Shown here piece after piece: positions 1 through 12,000 of a stretch of 64,000 nt of DNA. Both the position numbers and the translations under genes were made by a program. Source of the DNA: Branchiostoma lanceolatum (Eukaryota > Chordata > Leptocardii > Amphioxiformes > Branchiostomatidae); NCBI RefSeq assembly GCF_035083965.1, contig NC_089731.1, forward strand, positions 3,325,001 to 3,389,000. Direction: 5' to 3'. The stretch's first letter is position 1. Every line of letters starts with the position of its first letter. The notes under the pieces are model-generated. The model was given only the letters and a program-made list of their open reading frames with translations. It made no database searches and was not told the DNA's origin.

Positions 1-1517
1 GGTAAATTGGGCGCAGTGCGTTTCAACCCAGAACCCAGTACCAAGATACTGTCTCCAGCTGGATCCACGTCTTCATACGGCCTTTCCAAGTTTTCATTCC
101 CGTCATCTGCCTGTCTCCTTTTCAAGTTATAGGTTGAATTGGGGGAATCGAGATCATCTCTTTCGTTCTGTTCCTGGATTGAAAAGCGTACGTCTATTTC
201 TGCAGACATGTGAGGAGGGATTTCATTGCACAATGAGAAAGCTTCCTCGAAATCTTCAAGATCATCTCTGTAAGTGTCATTCGATGTGTAATATACATCA
301 GATTGTAGACTGTCATTGTTTTCTGGCCACACCACCACATGATCCCCCATGTCAAGATGGCAAGAGGAGGTCACATTGTGATCGATATTCTCTAAGCCAG
401 TGACGTCATCTAATTCGTCTTGTTTCTCCCGTTTAAACGCCTTTTCTCCTAGGTCAATATGGCGAGGGGGTGGTAGATTTTGATCACCAAACTCTAGACC
501 AGTGACTTCCTCCAATTCGTCGTCTTTCTTCTCTTTAGATATTACTTTTTCTCCCATGTCAGGATGGCGAGGGGCTGGCAGATTTTCATCACTAAATTCT
601 AGACCTCCCTCCAATTCGTCCTCTTCCTTCCGTTTAAACGCTCTGTCTCGTATGTCAATATGGCAAGGGGAGGGCAGATCTTGATCACCAAACTCTAGAC
701 GAATGACTTCCTCCAATTCGTCTTCTATCTTCCGTTTGGACACTTTGTCTCCCATGTCAATATGGCGAGGGGCTGGCATATTTTGGTCACCGACCTCTTG
801 GCCAGCGACTTCCTTCGCTTCATCTCGAACTTCTCTCTTCCGGTTAGATAATACTTTGCCTTCCATGTTTAGTTTGCGAGGAGGCGGTACGTCGGGCACA
901 GAGCGCTTCAAGCCGGATCCGAGAATCACTTCTACACCGCTGGATTCTAGATTCACATCTTCATACTTTCTTGGTGGCAATGGCGAAGGGACATTTTTAT
1001 CATTCACATCTTCATCGCAAGTTTTTTCTGGCTCAGAACCCAATGCAAAGATGCTGTCACCGTGTGGATCCACGTCTTCGTACTTTTTTTGCAGCAGGTC
1101 TTTTGGTGGCAGTGGCGGTGGGACATTTCTACCATCCACATCTTCATCGGATGTTTTTTCTGGCCCAGAAATCGCAAAGATACTTTGACCATGCGGGTCC
1201 ACATCTTTGCCCTTTTTTGGAGGCAGGTTTCTTGGCGGCAACGGCGGCGGCACATCTTTACCGTCGAAATCTTGTGTCTCCGGCCCAGAATTCGAAGCAA
1301 AGATACTTTCACCATGCGGATCCACGTCTTCGTACTTTTTAGGCTGTTTTCTTGGCGGCAACGGCGGTGGGGCATTTCCACCATCTACATCTTCAGCATC
1401 CTGTCTTTTTGCAGGCAGCCTTGCATCACTCAACTCCATTTCTGCGGCATGGCAAGGAGGTGTTTCCTTGGATGCGGCAAGTCGAAGCCAGAAGCTCAAT
1501 GCCATCCACTTCTTCAT
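1..1517 (-). CDS. Lectin-receptor paralogue, first coding exon (partial at left edge)
   Basis: Reading down the minus strand from an ATG at 1517, 505 codons are open to the window edge without a stop. The start [16 protein letters not shown] is shared with the complete paralogue at 9028-19010. Near the N-terminus are four proline-rich units (PPPLPPR or PPPLPPK, a class II SH3-ligand type), alternating with YEDVDPHG and DVDPHG motifs that are potential phosphotyrosine sites. A second block then repeats a unit of about 34 residues with cores such as RHIDMGDK, KRKxEDELEEV and LEFGDQNLP. This exon has about five such units and the paralogue has two, so it is roughly 98 residues longer at the same alignment point. 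By analogy it encodes the cytoplasmic tail of a type II membrane C-type lectin; the membrane, EGF and lectin exons would lie outside the window. A second possibility is a cytosolic adaptor if those exons are missing. Confidence 0.82.
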   Translation of the reverse strand, partial: MKKWMALSFWLRLAASKETPPCHAAEMELSDARLPAKRQDAEDVDGGNAPPPLPPRKQPKKYEDVDPHGESIFASNSGPETQDFDGKDVPPPLPPRNLPPKKGKDVDPHGQSIFAISGPEKTSDEDVDGRNVPPPLPPKDLLQKKYEDVDPHGDSIFALGSEPEKTCDEDVNDKNVPSPLPPRKYEDVNLESSGVEVILGSGLKRSVPDVPPPRKLNMEGKVLSNRKREVRDEAKEVAGQEVGDQNMPAPRHIDMGDKVSKRKIEDELEEVIRLEFGDQDLPSPCHIDIRDRAFKRKEEDELEGGLEFSDENLPAPRHPDMGEKVISKEKKDDELEEVTGLEFGDQNLPPPRHIDLGEKAFKREKQDELDDVTGLENIDHNVTSSCHLDMGDHVVVWPENNDSLQSDVYYTSNDTYRDDLEDFEEAFSLCNEIPPHMSAEIDVRFSIQEQNERDDLDSPNSTYNLKRRQADDGNENLERPYEDVDPAGDSILVLGSGLKRTAPNL

Positions 1518-2870
1518 ACTGCTTTTTTTGTGCTGTCAGTTTACTTTGTGTACATCCATATTCCTGCTTCTAACAACAAAAACACTCATAGTCTATTTAA
1601 CCATCAGGAAGACAAGAAAGAGTTTTTGATTGAAATTAATCTTTATGAATACCTTTACCGTTGCAAAGGTAGATTTTATGAAGCATGCGTTGAATTGCAA
1701 ACTGCTTAGCAACCAATTCCATCCTCAGCACTTGTAGGCTGGTATGACCATTACAGTAAACATGCACCAACAATTTGGAGACCTTCATTATTCAAATAAG
1801 GCTGTAATCAGCATAAGATATCTTCAAAGATGGTGCTTTCCTTTCAATTATCAGAACTCCATACATGTATTTACATTTTCATCGTGAATTTTGCAGATGA
1901 CTTCAATATTTACATAATCTATGTATGGACACACACACACACATTTGTCAGCAAGGAATTATAGCACATTCATAATTGGTATCTAAAAATGTTTTACATG
2001 TATTGCATGTATTGAAGTCCAAACCTGAAAGTCACATTAGTTATAGAAGTTCCTCATTCATTAGGAAAAATAAATTCCTATTTTGCATCGATATTAAGTG
2101 CTTTCATCAGTGGGGCCTCGGGGGGGGGGAGGGTGCCAAACTATGTTGGTAGTTTTTTATCAGTTTGCCCCATAGTTCTGCGTTCAAGTGGGTTAAATTC
2201 CCACTAAAACGTTAACATGATAGTTGAGCCAACCTCTGTAGATACTTACCAGAGCTTTTGCGATTGGGTAGGTAGAAATTCCACAGAATGCATGCGGTTT
2301 TATTGCAGGGGACAAAGAGCGGTCTCGAGCGCAATACATACAGAAACCGCATCGCCACCCGCTCAGTCACAGATTATAGAAGTACGTTAGGCCCATGAAA
2401 TCTTCAGAACAACTGCCAAAAATTTAATTTCTACCCAAAAGGAAATCAGCCAGATATCAGCGCACGTATTTTGTGGGGTTTGACGCGGTCCAACCGGTAC
2501 AAATAGAGGGTATAAGCCATTCGTATTATCGAGTACGCATGTGCAGTGTCAAAGGTGAAGGCCCATGACTTGTAAACAGTTTCGATTACATAACAATGCC
2601 CAGACAGGTTTTGTTTACGTCTCACATTTGACACTGCACATGTGTACTCGAATATACGAATGGGCTCATAAACACTGACGCTAGATGTTCTCACGTCACC
2701 CGTTAATAAGTGTGAAAAATTAGTAAACATTTAGCCAAAATCAACTCCAACTGTCCAAAACAATATCTTATACACATGAAAGGCATATGTACCGCAGTAT
2801 TTTACCTAAAGGGACGAAATTTACCACAAAAGATGGAATACCTCTGTTGCTGACCCCGGGAAATTCAAAA
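1518..2870. other. Upstream flank of lectin paralogue 1 with a foldback repeat
   Basis: No coding exon is supported. A foldback structure has arms of about 39 bp at 2515-2553 and 2627-2666 (core AGCCATTCGTATTATCGAGT and its complement). A C/G-rich run lies at 2128-2140 and a short AC repeat near 1930. The open frame on the minus strand over 2446-2730 falls across this palindrome and is not a gene. Confidence 0.6.
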
Positions 2871-2906
2871 TGGCCGCCTTAATTGGACTGAAGCGGTCTC
2901 TTGTGT

Positions 2907-4001
2907 AACGTTGGGTAACCTAAATTCGTGGGGTACTTAAAGTCGGGATTTTTCGAAAACGGGGTATTTAGGGATATGTGCTAGATGCAACATCAGTAAT
3001 ACCGCTAGAAATGCAAACTTGACAGACTAACGCATTCAGAACACTGTCTGAAAAGCTTCCATAACCATGCATTAGAAGTTGGCGACGCCAAAACCTCTCC
3101 GTCCCTTATTGACAGAGTCTGGGGGCTTCGTGGGAGACTCACACTGCACGGTTGTTCGCTGGTTTATAAGACAAATGTCACATCTCCTGCCTGCTAAACA
3201 CAATTATTTACAAGACAACTAATTAGAATCTCTTTTGCTAACCTACAACTGGACTCTAAGTGTGATCAATCATCAAAACTCCTCTCTGTTGCTACAACCT
3301 ACGGCACGTGTATTTTCCCGCCGCCATATTGTTAACCAGAATCCTGTTGTCAAGCAGACGGCAAAGGTTTGTGAGGAACACTTTTTTGTCCAAATGCTGC
3401 GTGTGATAGTGGACTGAGGAAGATATTTTCCTCAAAGTTTGCTCCTAACACAACAAGGAACACATGGACATAGTAGTATTACCATTGCTACGGCATCCAG
3501 CTAACTTACCATGAATAATGTAACGTTACACGTTGCCCGATGATGACGATGGGCCGACTTTGAGTGAAGTTCTACCGACTCAACACACGGGTTGTTCCCG
3601 AACTGGCCTGATGTGTGCGGTACGGCCGTTTTTTCGTGTATTTTTTTTTACTTGGACACGTCTATATCCATAGCACTCTCCTCAAGCCAAGGATGGAACG
3701 AATAGCTGCTGTATAAAATGTAATTAGCGGTAAGATATTCAAGACGAATCTTCTCTCCCGAATTAATGTGCCCCCCTGTCCGACAACACTGTCATTGTGC
3801 GTGCGGCGGACGGTAGTTTCAAGTTGAAATATTATGGTGTCAGCACGACTAGAGACAAAATCTACCATATATATGATTAGTGCAAAGATAGTACATGATA
3901 CTGACAGAATTATAGAAAAAAAGGATGGTTTATTGTTCTGCTAGATTGATTTCAGTCAACCATTATCGGAAAAATCCCGAATTTAGGTTACCCAACGTTA
4001 C
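2907..4001. mobile_element. Non-autonomous element with inverted ends
   Basis: Both ends carry GTAACGTTGGGTAACCTAAA in opposite orientation (about 2907-2930 and 3970-4001), each followed inward by a CGGGATTTTTC stretch. The interior (about 1 kb) has no supported coding sequence. I could not define a target-site duplication. Confidence 0.5.
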
Positions 4002-4009
4002 TTTTGATC

Positions 4010-4390
4010 TTTAAGCTTACTGCATGCAGAATATAAAAAAAAACGACGTTCCTTTGTTCGGTTATTCTGTGAGCAAGCTATTGAGGGCCCAAACCACTTG
4101 TTCCTGACATCTGAGGCTATTTGCCACCGAAAAAATCAAGACCGTATCATGTCCAGGACAGAAGATACCAAAACTCTGCTGCATTATCAGTAAAGCCGCT
4201 AGGGATGCCAAAATCGACCTTGACCTATGTCTTCCCAAGATTCCAAATACTGTATCATCACAGTATCCATCAAGAACGTCTTGTGAAAAATAATATTAAG
4301 CTCTGCTGACCACGAATATACGGAAACGCAAACAGACACACCCAAAACATAACCTCCCATTTTCATGGACCACGAGGTAAAAAAAACATG
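4010..4390 (+). repeat. Dispersed repeat, family A (partial copy)
   Basis: This shares GTTCCTTTGTTC, CAAGACC..CATGTCCAGGACA, CCAAAATCGACCTTGACCT and an end like CAAACAGACACACCCAAAAC with copies at 12.85-13.74, 15.94-16.94, 19.18-19.59 and 19.63-20.35 kb. The full family seems to run from a TATGCAAATTA-rich part to a 3' end CATTTTCATGGAGATAATAA. Confidence 0.7.
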
Positions 4391-6360
4391 TCCACAATCA
4401 TAAACTTACACACAAAATAAAGAACAGGGCTGGTACATGTAAGGTACAGCTAGACATCACAAATATCTGTACAGCCACTTAATTTCACCAGCACTAATCC
4501 TGAAAATGCTGGTGGTACATCCAGAGTGGAACTACACTGATCCTGAAATATGCCTGTGGTATATCTAAAGTGGGGTCATTTTGGGTAATCTAACCCAAGA
4601 GGGTGAATTTGCCAGAATCTTTGACTACTGTATCTAGTAATGTAGTGCCCCTACCCTTTAAGCGAATTGCAGATCTTGACGTCTGTCTCCAGTGTCATGG
4701 ATTTTACGGATGGTCAAATGGCGCTGGATCATAACAGTTGCTTTGAGTCACGCCAGTGAGATGTAAACCTCAGATAAACATCGTATACCCACTTGAGGAC
4801 AGAACGAAAAAAAAAACTCACTTCGGTAAAAGAAAAGGCAGCGGGAGACTAATTCTGAAAGACCATCAATAAATGTATGTACACGCAGTGTTCACACTGG
4901 TAATGTAACACCATACAGTTTTATACCAGACCACTCCTATCACACACTCTTACAAAAGGAATTCAATTCTGAATTCTTGCATGTACAATGTAATCGTGTG
5001 GGATTTCTGTCAATATGCATGACTTGTGCACTTTGAAGTCTTCGCTTTATACACCTGAAGGCCCGCGAAAATAAAACCCGGTGGTCGTGGGTGAGAGCTA
5101 GTGTGCTAGATGATAAATTGTACTGTAAAATATTTTCGCATGGATCTGATTTTATGGTAGGAGTGTTAAGAAGGTTTTAGCAGTGTTCGGAGTTTTTATT
5201 CTATTTTTTCATTTTTCCATCAAGTTTGATCAATACAAGGCCACATTGAACGAACCCTAAGCGAAGCAGTTTCTTTTCCCCCTAAGTCGTTAAGCTTAGA
5301 CAATCTCGACTGAGTGACTCAATGGGCGCAGCAGGGGGTTTTGTAATTGAAAAGAAAATACAGTAGCACAAAAACAGTCATATTCCCATCGTGATTATTC
5401 TTTCAGTACAGATCTACAGTATGAAAATTGCCTTAGAGCAAGAAGCACCGATATGTAATTGTGTAGGATTTCCTTGAGTATGCAATATGTACTTTGAAAC
5501 CGTACCTTAATACACCAGGTGAATGCTCTGAAGGCCGGTAGGGAGGCCTCATTTCAGATATTTGAAGTGCCTTGACTAAGTTAGATTAGGAGGGACAACT
5601 TTGGGAGAATTGGAGGGACAATACGAAAGGCTCATTTCCCTGTCTGTTGCGAAATTATAAGTATATGCATGTTTCAGGTCTGCAAGCAGGTTTCATATGT
5701 TGAATTAATTATTTTCATAGGTTATATAATGCTAAATACATAATGGGTATCAGCTAAAAAATGTCGACAAAGCTGAACAAAAACGACCATGTAGCCAGAC
5801 TGTAATAGACTTGGATTCAAACTGAACATCCTTCATATGAACTCAGCTGTTGTCACTATCATCTTGAACAGAGTTTTAATTTAATTGTTGTTTTCACTCA
5901 GTCGATGTTACTGTGGTACGGCGGCCTTTAGGTGAGGGTTATTGACTATTGAAATCTAAAGGTTCTGGGTGCAAATTCCAAGCAGACTATAGATCAATGT
6001 CTAAATGCTATGACTCATGTTTGGTAGTCTTCAGTATTTCCTGATGAACAAAAACAAATCAAAATGAAGTCAGCAACGAACATTGCAAGCTCTCTGAGAA
6101 TTGCAAGAGACTTATCAGTAAAAAAAACACGATGCAGTATTTTTCATATGGAAATTTGATTCAACCCGAGCAGTTTTATGAAATCATTACTTTGCTTTCA
6201 TCACCCCCAGACGTGTTTGATTTGATTGCTGCTATTGCTCAAACCGTCTTGACTATTCATATATATGACCTTTCAAAATTATGAGAAAATCTGTAAGAGG
6301 GCTTCTTTTTCTAAAATCTGGTCCCCTATACTCCCCGCAACTTTTAATATTTCATTGTAG
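4390..6360. other. Segmental duplicate of the flank at about 20.35-22.4 kb
   Basis: Long stretches match the region upstream of the second lectin gene, for example AAAGAACAGGGCTGGT (4420 and 20348), CACTAAT..GAA near the CACCAG stretch, AGGAGCACCG, and GACTTGGATTCAAACTGAAC (5810 and 22225). No exon is supported. This indicates that the tandem duplication which produced the two receptor genes included about 2 kb of 5' flank. Confidence 0.65.
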
Positions 6361-6759
6361 GACCTAGCCTTTGTTGCAGGCTTCCCCGCGGCGGTTTGTC
6401 AACTTATCGGTGCCAGATTCTTTGATTGGGGGGCCGTATTTGCTTGGGGACCGTACCTACAGGATCACAGCGATTACGGGATCCCAAGCAGATAAGGGGC
6501 CTCAAGCAGATACGGCCCCCCAAGAACCTGGACCCAATAAGTTGAAAAAGTCGCTAGTGGGAAAACTTACAACGGAGGCTATATATAGGACCATGCAAAC
6601 TGAGCCTGTTGTTATTTGGCTTGATACGTATCAAACATTGTTTCTTATGTTAAGTGAACAGGCTGTGAAATACCATGCTGATAGGTTGCATTCTCTAACA
6701 CTGAATAAATATGACATAACCCTGGATAAATATGACAGAATAAATAAATAAAAGGTTTT

Positions 6760-7130
6760 CCAGGGACACACCAGTGGGACCTGTGAGCGATTCGAACCCA
6801 GAACCTTCAAGTTCTAATTTAACAACCCCAACTACAGGGCGACAACGAAAGTTGCTACACAAAAACTCAACCATGTAAAGCCTAGCAGTACCTTGTCGTA
6901 GCTGGTCTCTATTTGGCCACATCCTCCGTATGCCACAAAACACTCCGCCACAGAAAGCTCTTAACATTGCCTTCAGGAAAAAAACTCAGACCAAGACAAG
7001 GGAGGCCCGCGAGGGGCTCCTAAGTAGCCTTATAGACGACTGTAAACTGTATCTGAATATAAACATAAGTATGGAGACCCCTTGTGTTGAAATATCTCCG
7101 GAAAAGAGCAGCTAACAAACAAGAATGGTT
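6760..7130 (+). mobile_element. SINE-like piece plus LINE reverse-transcriptase C-terminal remnant
   Basis: Near 6790 a tRNA-like B box (GATTCGAACCC) is present. From about 6890 the plus strand reads LFGHILRMPQNTPPQKALN, the conserved tail of many non-LTR retrotransposon ORF2 proteins (W/LFGHxxRMP...PxxAL), ending in stops. It is a degenerate fragment, not a functional gene. Confidence 0.5.
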
Positions 7131-8799
7131 AAAGATGTACTCTGCTCAAGACGTGCACTGATTTGATTAAATTGTAGTCATATCATAGATGTATCGATTT
7201 AACTAAGAACAGTTATTATTATCATTAGCAGTACCTTGTCGTTGACAATAAAGGACAGAGTCAATTGATGGCTGTGTACTTATATCTTGTTCAGTGATCA
7301 ACTTGTTCATTATGTTTTCCGCTTGACTTGAATGTTCGAAACCATTTTACACAATACAACAGCTTGAGTTTGAGTGACTACAATCTTTTCCAACTGTCAA
7401 CATCACAGAAAGTACGGGCAATTGCCATTTACAATAGGTTATTAAGGCCACACCAATTTTTCCTTGGTTTTTGGACATTTCAATGTAATTCTTTTATTTT
7501 CAGTGACATCAGACTGAGAAAAACCTGAATATGTCTGTCTTAAATTTTACTCACAGAAACTGAGTGTGCCAAGGTACAGACTTTCCGTACAGATTTTCAA
7601 GTTGATCTTCCAGAGTTCAGAAATTTATTTTTTCAAGTCGAAACCAGTAGATTGAATCGATGCGGTCTGAACAACAATAAATAACATCATACTAAACAAT
7701 ATCATATTGAATTAACAGTTATTTGCACTGTCTAGATTCTAGACTTTCTCAATGCAACCATAATAGTTTGTGATTAAACAGGTATGAACGTCGTTTCAGT
7801 ATAAGACATGATATTTCATACATAAGTAAGCAACTTTTCATTTCTTTTCCATGATCCTGATTTAGATTATAGGACTGGTATAACATTTATAACAGACTAT
7901 ATTGATCTTCAAGCACATTGAGAACATTGGTCACTTTTTGTACGAGTCACAACGAGAAACAACATGTATATTGTTGGTGTAGCCTAGGCCCACATATAAG
8001 TTGGGTGTTTCACATGACACATTGATAAAAAATTACTTTACTTCACTTAACTTAACTTCACTTCACAGTGTAATGATACAAACAATCAACATAAATACTA
8101 CATTCCATTATACTTCTATACACCATTATAGCATCTCCTTTTTCAATTATGAATGGCAACTTCTATTTCATGCAAATTAGTACGGGTGTGGCTCTAGTGA
8201 CATTGAGCTGTGTAGCATTGTCATTGGGAAAAGTATTGTTTGTTTGATACATTTTTGACCTGCTGCTATTTAATTCTGCCCATTAAAATGTATTAACAGA
8301 TTTGACAAGTTAGCATTACGTAAATCTTTTCTAAATCCTTCTAAAAGCCTACAAAGCAAATGAGCGTAGAATACGGTAGTTCTGTTTCGTTAAGTTGCCC
8401 TGTGTGCCGTATGTGTTCCTGTGTACCACAGGAATTAAAACACTGCTATGAGCTATTCCTTTACATGCTAAATGTACATGACAAGCCAAGTAATATCCAT
8501 CAATCCATCAGTAATTGATTGATACCAATTTTTATGCAACAAAACGGTGCATTGTTACAGTAAGACAAAGCAGTAACTTCACGGTTTTCAGATGAACGAC
8601 GATGTCACTGTGGTACTAAATCTCATCTTGACACTGATCTTTGGTATCATCCACCAACCTTCAGTACAATGTGCGTTCTGTTCTTCCTTTCTTTATTTTC
8701 TTTATATTTCTTTGTTATACTTTCCTTCTTCCTCTCATTTTTTCAAATTTGGTGATAGAGGCTGCAATATCTTATTAAGATTAAGTCACTATCATTCTT

Positions 8800-8840
8800 T
8801 TTGTTCTTCCTTCCCTCCTTCCTTCCTTCCTTCCTTTTTA
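8800..8840 (+). repeat. CCTT microsatellite
   Basis: A run of CCTT units at 8805-8836, with a smaller related pyrimidine tract at 8893-8915. Confidence 0.8.
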
Positions 8841-9027
8841 GGAATACAACGCTGCATTATTTTACTCAGATTATTAGTCAGTAATTCACTTGTTCCCTCC
8901 TTCCCTCCTTCCTTTTTCAATTACAATTTGGAGATAGTTAACTTTAATAAACCACTATCAATCATAATTCTTTCTTTCATGTTTTGGGTTTTAAAAAAAT
9001 TCAATACATGAATTATCATTTCCTCAC

Positions 9028-12000
9028 TTATTTTGGAGCCTTGCAAATGTACGCATAGTTACCGGTGCATCGTTGGTCTGTCCACTCTCCTTTATGTCTG
9101 TAATTTCCCCAAAGCCACTGTTTGCCGGTCTGTTGAAAATGATACATGATATTATATACCAAATGATTGCAGGAATTGTGCATGTGATCTGGTAGAATCG
9201 CCGATTCTATTGGTAGAAATCTCGATTGGAGTCGCTGTGGACAGTGATTACTCTTTTATCAATGCATTCATCTACAGTGATATGAATGGAATTGCAGAGT
9301 GTATTTTTTAAGCGAATATTCATGCACAGAAAAATTCACAGACTCCAATAAAGGATTTCTACTAGCAGAAGCGCTTAATTCGCCAGATTGCAATATCTAC
9401 CCTTAGCATATATAACAAAGTTAAAGTCCTTCCCATACAATATGGTGTATAGGGCAATACCGATTTCAAGAGATAACACTACTGTACAGCAGGGGCCTAG
9501 TGTTCTGGTATCGGTGTGTGTTTAGCTTCTATACTCTTTTCCATAATTGCTAAGTGCTGAGCAGAGAAGCCGTTTGTACCATTTTCAACATCTTTGGTAT
9601 GGATTGGTTGTGGAATGAAACTTGTAATCAGTAGCAACCGTATGCAAAGCGAGCATTCTACCCACCTACATGTACAATGTAATGGCTATCAATATACAGA
9701 ATATGACAATATACTAAAGCTGACACTTTCTCTTTATTGTGACTTATTGAAATGGCATTACTAAGAGGCCCTTTTCAACGATTTCATCAAGCTGGTTTTA
9801 GGTCCGAATTTCAATAGAATTCTCATGTACACGAAAGAACAAAAAAACATCAATTTCGGAATCCATTACTTAGTCCCATGTGGTAAATGATGGAAAAAGG
9901 TTTTAAAAAAACAACACTTGGTCTATACAAATAAAATGAATGGTCAGTTTCATCACAAAAATCATGGTGCAACAATATCTTTTCTAAAATCATTTAGATC
10001 TATTTCCTTTCTGAGTAAATATTCAATTTTGTCACCTCCTGAAAGGTGTTCTAATTGGTCAGCAGAAATCCGGCTGGTGTGATTTCAAATGAAAGTACTA
10101 AATTAACAGGATTTACTTTAAAGAACACAGAAGCATACACCTTTGAGGATATAGCAGCGCATTCGGGCGAGAGAGACAAGTACGATTGTCTGTTGGGTTC
10201 TCCTGGAGCCCAGTTGCTGTAGGAAAGTGGGGACCCATCTGACCACCCCCATCGTCCGCCGTTCCACTTCAGTCCAATGTAGACGATTGGTTGATCCCCC
10301 TCCGGGGCTGAGATCGAAGAAAAACGTGTTGTGATCGTGTGGCTTTTAATTGTTAAGGTGGAAATGTGGTCCAGAATCAAAAGGTTCTGGGTTCAAACCC
10401 AACAGATCCCGATGGTGTGCCCTTAGGAAAGGCACTGTAGTAAAAAAAAATCTCATATTGTCAATTTTTATCAGTAAAAAGGATGCCATATAAAAAACTA
10501 ATTTCAGACCTAATATACATCTAATAGACTTTTAGAAAATGCTTTTTTCGCATAAGTAGTATACTGTCGGTATGTATAATAAATCAGTCTTGTACGAGCA
10601 GCATAAGACTGGACTGTAACAGTGTAAGGTTTCGGCCACTCACACCGCGATGAGCCCCTACTCTTTTCGATAAATCACGTGGGATTTTTAACGTGCTCAA
10701 GATGCTCTAGATCTCCTCAAACACTGGATCACCAACTTTACGTCCCATTTGAGCTGGGGTGTACTCATTTCACCGGATTGGAGTGAAGAAATTGGTATCA
10801 AAATGCCAAGGGCACAACAAGGGATTTGAACCCAGAACATTATAATTTGTAAGTCAACAAACCTAACCACCTTGCCACTTTATGCTTAACTGGAAGATCA
10901 ACTATTACATGAACATAGAGTCTGTGCGAGTCTTGCCTTGGTACACACAGTTTCTGGAAGTGAATACACTCAGGTATGTTTTCCTCTAAGTCCTCTGTTT
11001 TTAAGATGCCCTGCTAAAAAATGATTTAGAAATTCCAAAGAGCTAAGGAACTAAGTTGGTGAGGCGTTGAGTCTCTGTTACACATAGCGGAACATGGACT
11101 GATACATACCTATGCATGACTATGTACTATCAGAATGTGTACAAACCACTCCAACCCTCAGGCAACCAAAGAGACTGAAGAGCCATAGAGGCCGTATTGA
11201 AGCCACAAAATTAATGTACCTGTGATCCTATTTGTATCTTTCGGTGATGTTCGCAACATAGGAGTGCGGACCATTTTGATTAAAAACGAAAATCATCTGA
11301 CCGCTCTTTTGAAAATTGCTGGTTGTGCTTCTTTAATTCGTGGAGTGGGTTGGCAATCAGTTTGAGAATCAGTTAAGAGAGATTCGGCAGTCTTCAAGTA
11401 GAGGGCGGGATGGTTGGGGTTAGGTTAGAAAGGCTCGGTTGGGAGTAAGTCATTTACTGGTTGGTACTTAAAGATCGGAGTAGCCTAAACTGGTCAGACT
11501 GCTATCGATCTAACGCCAACCTTAGCTGGCTGCCTAGTGGTCGAGATGCCATGTTCGGTTATGTGTACCCTGGGCTCTAAAGACCTAATCAAAAACAGAA
11601 AACATATTATATTATACCCACCAGAAGTGACGAGATCTTTGATGAAGTCGTTCTCGGTCTTGTTATGAATAGAAGCAAGATTTGCGCGCCGATCTTGACA
11701 CCGTTTGTGCGCTCTCAAAAAGCTGGTTATGTCTCCCATCAACTTGTAGCAGTGATTGTTGTGTTCCCGCCATCCACTTTGGCATCGCTTGGCTGTAACA
11801 AACAATGCTTTACTTACATGATGTCAAAGGGGTCGGCATTGACTTTCTGGAGAAACTTGGTTCTTGACAAATCTTGTTATCATGAAAATTTGTAAAAACC
11901 TGGTTTCAGATTGCTTGCAGCAACTTTCCGGAGCAATACATTGTAAATATTCTTCCCCTTGCTGCCTAACCCTGTGACTAATAAAACTTTGAGGTCAAAA

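Noticed and set aside
1062-1709. Plus-strand open frame of 215 codons
   Set aside because: It is the antisense shadow of the proline-rich exon on the minus strand; the same shadows recur over the paralogue at 17.3-19.0 kb.
2446-2730. 94-codon minus-strand open frame
   Set aside because: It spans a palindrome and has no splice sites or homology that I recognise.
6371-6751. 126-codon plus-strand open frame
   Set aside because: It crosses an inverted piece (GGGGCCGTATTTGCTTGGG and its complement), has no recognisable domain and lies next to retroelement remnants.
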